DNA from: Candidatus Puniceispirillum marinum IMCC1322
GTDB taxonomy: Bacteria > Pseudomonadota > Alphaproteobacteria > Puniceispirillales > Puniceispirillaceae
Assembly (NCBI RefSeq): GCF_000024465.1
Contig: NC_014010.1
Span: 372,001 to 436,000 of the forward strand
Length of the DNA stretch: 64,000 nucleotides
Reading direction: 5' to 3'
A program made the translations under genes and the position numbers. The notes beneath the pieces are model-generated. The model saw only the letters and a list, made by a program, of their open reading frames with translations. It searched no databases and was not told the DNA's origin. Positions 61,777 through 64,000 of the stretch are shown piece by piece. Within the stretch, counting starts at the first letter, position 1; every line of letters begins with the position of its first letter.

Positions 61777-62152
61777 CAACAGCGATCAAACCTGCGGCGG
61801 CATCCCGCCCTTCACTCATCAACACATTCCATGTCCGGCAGGCAGCCGCAGTTGACATGACTTCAAGGTTGATATTGTTCGGTTTTAACTGGGCGGCAAG
61901 TTCAGGGTAAAGCTGCATGGGTGCTGGCCCAACCCCCAAAATGAATAAAGGTGGTGGTATATCGCCAAGCAAGGGGCCTAAATCGTCAAATGTCAAATTT
62001 TCCAAATTGGAAAGTGACCATGCCATTGTCATGCGTGGCAGAACTATTACATTTCCGGCGTATCTTGAACCGCTTATGCGAAATCCGTTATCACCATAGC
62101 CATGAATAAGCTGTAAGTCGCCTTTTTCAGAAAAGGTGCTTATATCGACCAT
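61769..62152 (-). CDS. Mth938-like domain protein (DUF498, NDUFAF3-like)
   Basis: 127 aa. MVDISTFSEKGDLQLIHGYGDNGFRISGSRYAGNVIVLPRM and PPPLFILGVGPAPMQLYPELAAQLKPNNINLEVMSTAAACRTWNVLMSEGRDAAAGLIAV fit the Mth938 fold. The mitochondrial relative NDUFAF3 assists complex I assembly. Beside an NDUFAF6-like gene, a joint role in respiratory complex assembly is plausible but unproven for bacteria. Confidence 0.85.
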   Translation of the reverse strand: MVDISTFSEKGDLQLIHGYGDNGFRISGSRYAGNVIVLPRMTMAWSLSNLENLTFDDLGPLLGDIPPPLFILGVGPAPMQLYPELAAQLKPNNINLEVMSTAAACRTWNVLMSEGRDAAAGLIAVDE

Positions 62153-62154
62153 GC

Positions 62155-63090
62155 CTAACGCTCATACTCCGGCACCTCAATGCCATTTTCATCATCATCA
62201 ACACGCTTCAGATCAAAGCGTGACAGCATACCAACGGCAATAAACACTGACGAATAGGTGCCAATGATAACACCCCATATCATAGCCAGCGCAAAGTCTC
62301 GTAAAACAGCGCCACCAAAAATCACAATCGCGGTCAATGCAAGCAATGTTGTGACCGACGTCATAACAGTCCGTGACAAGGTCTCATTTAGTGACCGGTT
62401 CAAGATATCACGCTGTTCATAGGATTTGTAGCGCCGTAGATTTTCGCGGACGCGGTCAAATACAACAACCGTGTCATTGATCGAATATCCGGCAATTGTC
62501 AAAATCGCCGCCACTGTTGCTAGATTAAATTCAAAAGATGTTAATGAAAACAGGCCAATCGTTGACAATACGTCATGTGCCAGTGCCACAATCGCCGCGA
62601 TGGAAAACTGCCATTCAAAGCGGAACCAGATATAAACAAGAATGGCCATCAGCGCGCACATGACAGCCAGAATACCTTTTTCTGCCAACTCGGCACCAAC
62701 CGTCGGGCCAACAAATTCTGTGCGGCGGATATCGTAATCGCTACCAAGCATGTCAGTTACTGCTTTAATGGCAGCAATTTGGGCTTTTTCGTCACCTTCT
62801 TGACGCTGAATACGGATCAGAACATCCGTCTCAGTGCCAAAACCTTGCAAGCTGACATCGCCCAAATTCAAAGTGCCAAGGTCATTACGGACTTTGGATA
62901 TGTCCGCAGGGCCGGTCATATTGCGTGCTTCCAGCAAGATACCACCTTTGAAATCAATGCCCAGATTAAGACCAACCGTTGCAAACATCCCAATTGATGC
63001 CAGAACTAGAAATGTTGACAAAACCATGGTGATTTTTTGCAATTTCAGAAAATCAAAATTGGTATCGCTTGGTACTAGTTTTAAACGCAT
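62155..63090 (-). CDS. secF: Protein translocase subunit SecF
   Basis: Inner-membrane protein that, with SecD, uses the proton gradient to help export. Six membrane helices with a periplasmic domain after the first: GLNLGIDFKGGILLEAR near residue 45, and the C-terminal VAAILTIAGYSINDTVVVFDRVRENLR signature near 190. 311 aa is normal. It follows secD after about 50 bp. Confidence 0.96.
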   Translation of the reverse strand: MRLKLVPSDTNFDFLKLQKITMVLSTFLVLASIGMFATVGLNLGIDFKGGILLEARNMTGPADISKVRNDLGTLNLGDVSLQGFGTETDVLIRIQRQEGDEKAQIAAIKAVTDMLGSDYDIRRTEFVGPTVGAELAEKGILAVMCALMAILVYIWFRFEWQFSIAAIVALAHDVLSTIGLFSLTSFEFNLATVAAILTIAGYSINDTVVVFDRVRENLRRYKSYEQRDILNRSLNETLSRTVMTSVTTLLALTAIVIFGGAVLRDFALAMIWGVIIGTYSSVFIAVGMLSRFDLKRVDDDENGIEVPEYER

Positions 63091-63141
63091 TTTATATTTC
63101 CCTGATAGTCTTTATGGGGGGCATAACAACTGGATATAACG

Positions 63142-64000
63142 TTAAAGCACCAGTTCGTTTGGTTTCTTACGCTCAAGCCACAGCACAATGAACAGGCGCG
63201 TGACCATTACGGCGGTGAACATGGATGTGGCAATGCCAATACCAAGCGTTACAGCAAACCCCTTAATGGGCCCTGAACCAAAAATATACAGGAACGAGGC
63301 AGCAAATAATGTGGTCAGATTCGAATCAACAATCGTCGAGATGGCACGCTGATAGCCCCCATCAATGGCGGCCATTACTGACCGACCACGTTTTAATTCT
63401 TCCCGTATTCGTTCAAATATCAACACATTGGCGTCCACTGCCATACCCATGGTCAGAACAATACCAGCAATGCCGGGCAAGGTCAGCGTAGCCTGCAAGG
63501 CAGACAAAGCGGCAACAATCAAAATGACATTCACCAGTAACGCCATGTCAGCAAGGATGCCAAATGTGCCGTAGCTAAGGAACATATAGACTATAACAAG
63601 GCATAGCCCAACGATAGCGGCTATTTTACCAGCCTCAATAGAGTCCGCACCAAGGCCTGGGCCGATTGAGCGTTCTTCCATCACAATCAAAGGCGCTGGC
63701 AAGGCACCTGCCCGCAGAACAAGCGATAATTCGTTGGTTTCTGCAACTGTGAAATTACCAGTAATCTGGCCACTGCCAAAAATCTGGCTTTGTATCGTTG
63801 GCGCGGATACGACCTTACCATCCAAAACAATGGCAAAAGGCCGACCGATATTGGCACCTGTTACACGGCCAAAACGTTTGGCGCCCGCGGAATCAAGCTG
63901 AAAACTGACAGCTGGCTGATTATTCTGATCAAAGCTGGCTGTTGCATTTTCCAGCATTTCACCACTGACCATCACACGTTTTTCGATCACAAAATTGCGA
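63142..64000 (-). CDS. secD: Protein translocase subunit SecD, C-terminal part (5' end outside window)
   Basis: The frame is open to the right edge, so the start lies beyond the window. Visible are the end of the periplasmic domain (PAVSFQLDSAGAKRFGRVTGANIGRPFAIVLDGKVVSAPTI...GQITGNFTVAETNELSLVLRAGALPAPLIVMEERSIGPGLGADSI) and six membrane helices with GIVLTMGMAVDANVLIFERIREELKRG, the SecD signature. It is in operon with secF. Confidence 0.96.
   Translation of the reverse strand, partial: RNFVIEKRVMVSGEMLENATASFDQNNQPAVSFQLDSAGAKRFGRVTGANIGRPFAIVLDGKVVSAPTIQSQIFGSGQITGNFTVAETNELSLVLRAGALPAPLIVMEERSIGPGLGADSIEAGKIAAIVGLCLVIVYMFLSYGTFGILADMALLVNVILIVAALSALQATLTLPGIAGIVLTMGMAVDANVLIFERIREELKRGRSVMAAIDGGYQRAISTIVDSNLTTLFAASFLYIFGSGPIKGFAVTLGIGIATSMFTAVMVTRLFIVLWLERKKPNELVL

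Overview
The window is a piece of an alphaproteobacterial chromosome carrying a complete integrated podovirus-like prophage. The flanking gene blocks (tmk-holB-metG-tatD-metallo-beta-lactamase; gyrA-coaD; secD-secF-Mth938-like-squalene/phytoene synthase-like) have the gene content and order usual in Alphaproteobacteria. The moderate GC content and the phage type suggest a marine lineage such as SAR116. That placement is an inference from gene content, not a search result.

Left chromosomal part (1-12690): the C-terminal half of an RND efflux permease; three cell-wall genes (MltB-type lytic transglycosylase, RlpA-like SPOR protein, D-Ala-D-Ala carboxypeptidase); then tmk, holB, metG, tatD and a PhnP-like metallo-beta-lactamase gene. 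Two envelope genes on the opposite strand follow (M48 protease, YjgN/DUF898), then a small orphan gene and tRNA-Lys(TTT) with its terminator.

Prophage (12647-52564, about 39.9 kb): bounded by a perfect 50-bp direct repeat (attL/attR) that is the 5' half of tRNA-Lys plus 6 bp upstream. All genes but one lie on the minus strand, so they read right to left: tyrosine integrase with its own terminator; an early leader with a host-type promoter and three phage promoters; two small early genes; a T7-type single-subunit RNA polymerase; a T7-like replication set (ssDNA-binding protein, endonuclease I, primase-helicase, DNA polymerase A, 5'-3' exonuclease); and nucleotide and DNA modification genes (MazG-like, dGTP-diphosphohydrolase N-domain protein, C5 methyltransferase, class II ribonucleotide reductase, ThyX). 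A 709-aa unknown protein follows, then a control region with a late phage promoter and the only plus-strand phage gene, a 51-aa membrane peptide. Next come tail collar protein, packaged-DNA stabilisation protein, internal virion proteins, small and large terminase, P22-type portal, scaffold, major capsid, adaptor, two repeat-rich tail proteins, and lysis genes (small membrane proteins, 3-TM holin, GH108 lysozyme).

Main discoveries: (1) the major capsid gene is split by a 243-nt group I intron without an endonuclease gene. P1, P3-P10 and both splice sites can be drawn, and splicing restores a 297-aa SU10-type capsid protein. (2) Five copies of an 18-bp motif (minus strand TCCACGACTGCCWACCTA) lie upstream of the early, replication and late gene blocks and contain the ACGACT core of T7 promoters; they are the likely promoters of the encoded polymerase. 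(3) A 304-codon ORF with a strong ribosome-binding site is nested in another frame inside the C5 methyltransferase gene and resembles the WPTP-repeat region of other phage methylases. (4) Integration replaces the 5' half and the promoter of the host tRNA-Lys gene and probably places the integrase under the host tRNA promoter.

Right chromosomal part (52565-64000): the displaced tRNA promoter, coaD, gyrA, ssb with its terminator, divergent uvrA and trmFO, then a minus-strand cluster of a squalene/phytoene synthase-like gene, an Mth938-domain gene, secF and the 3' part of secD.
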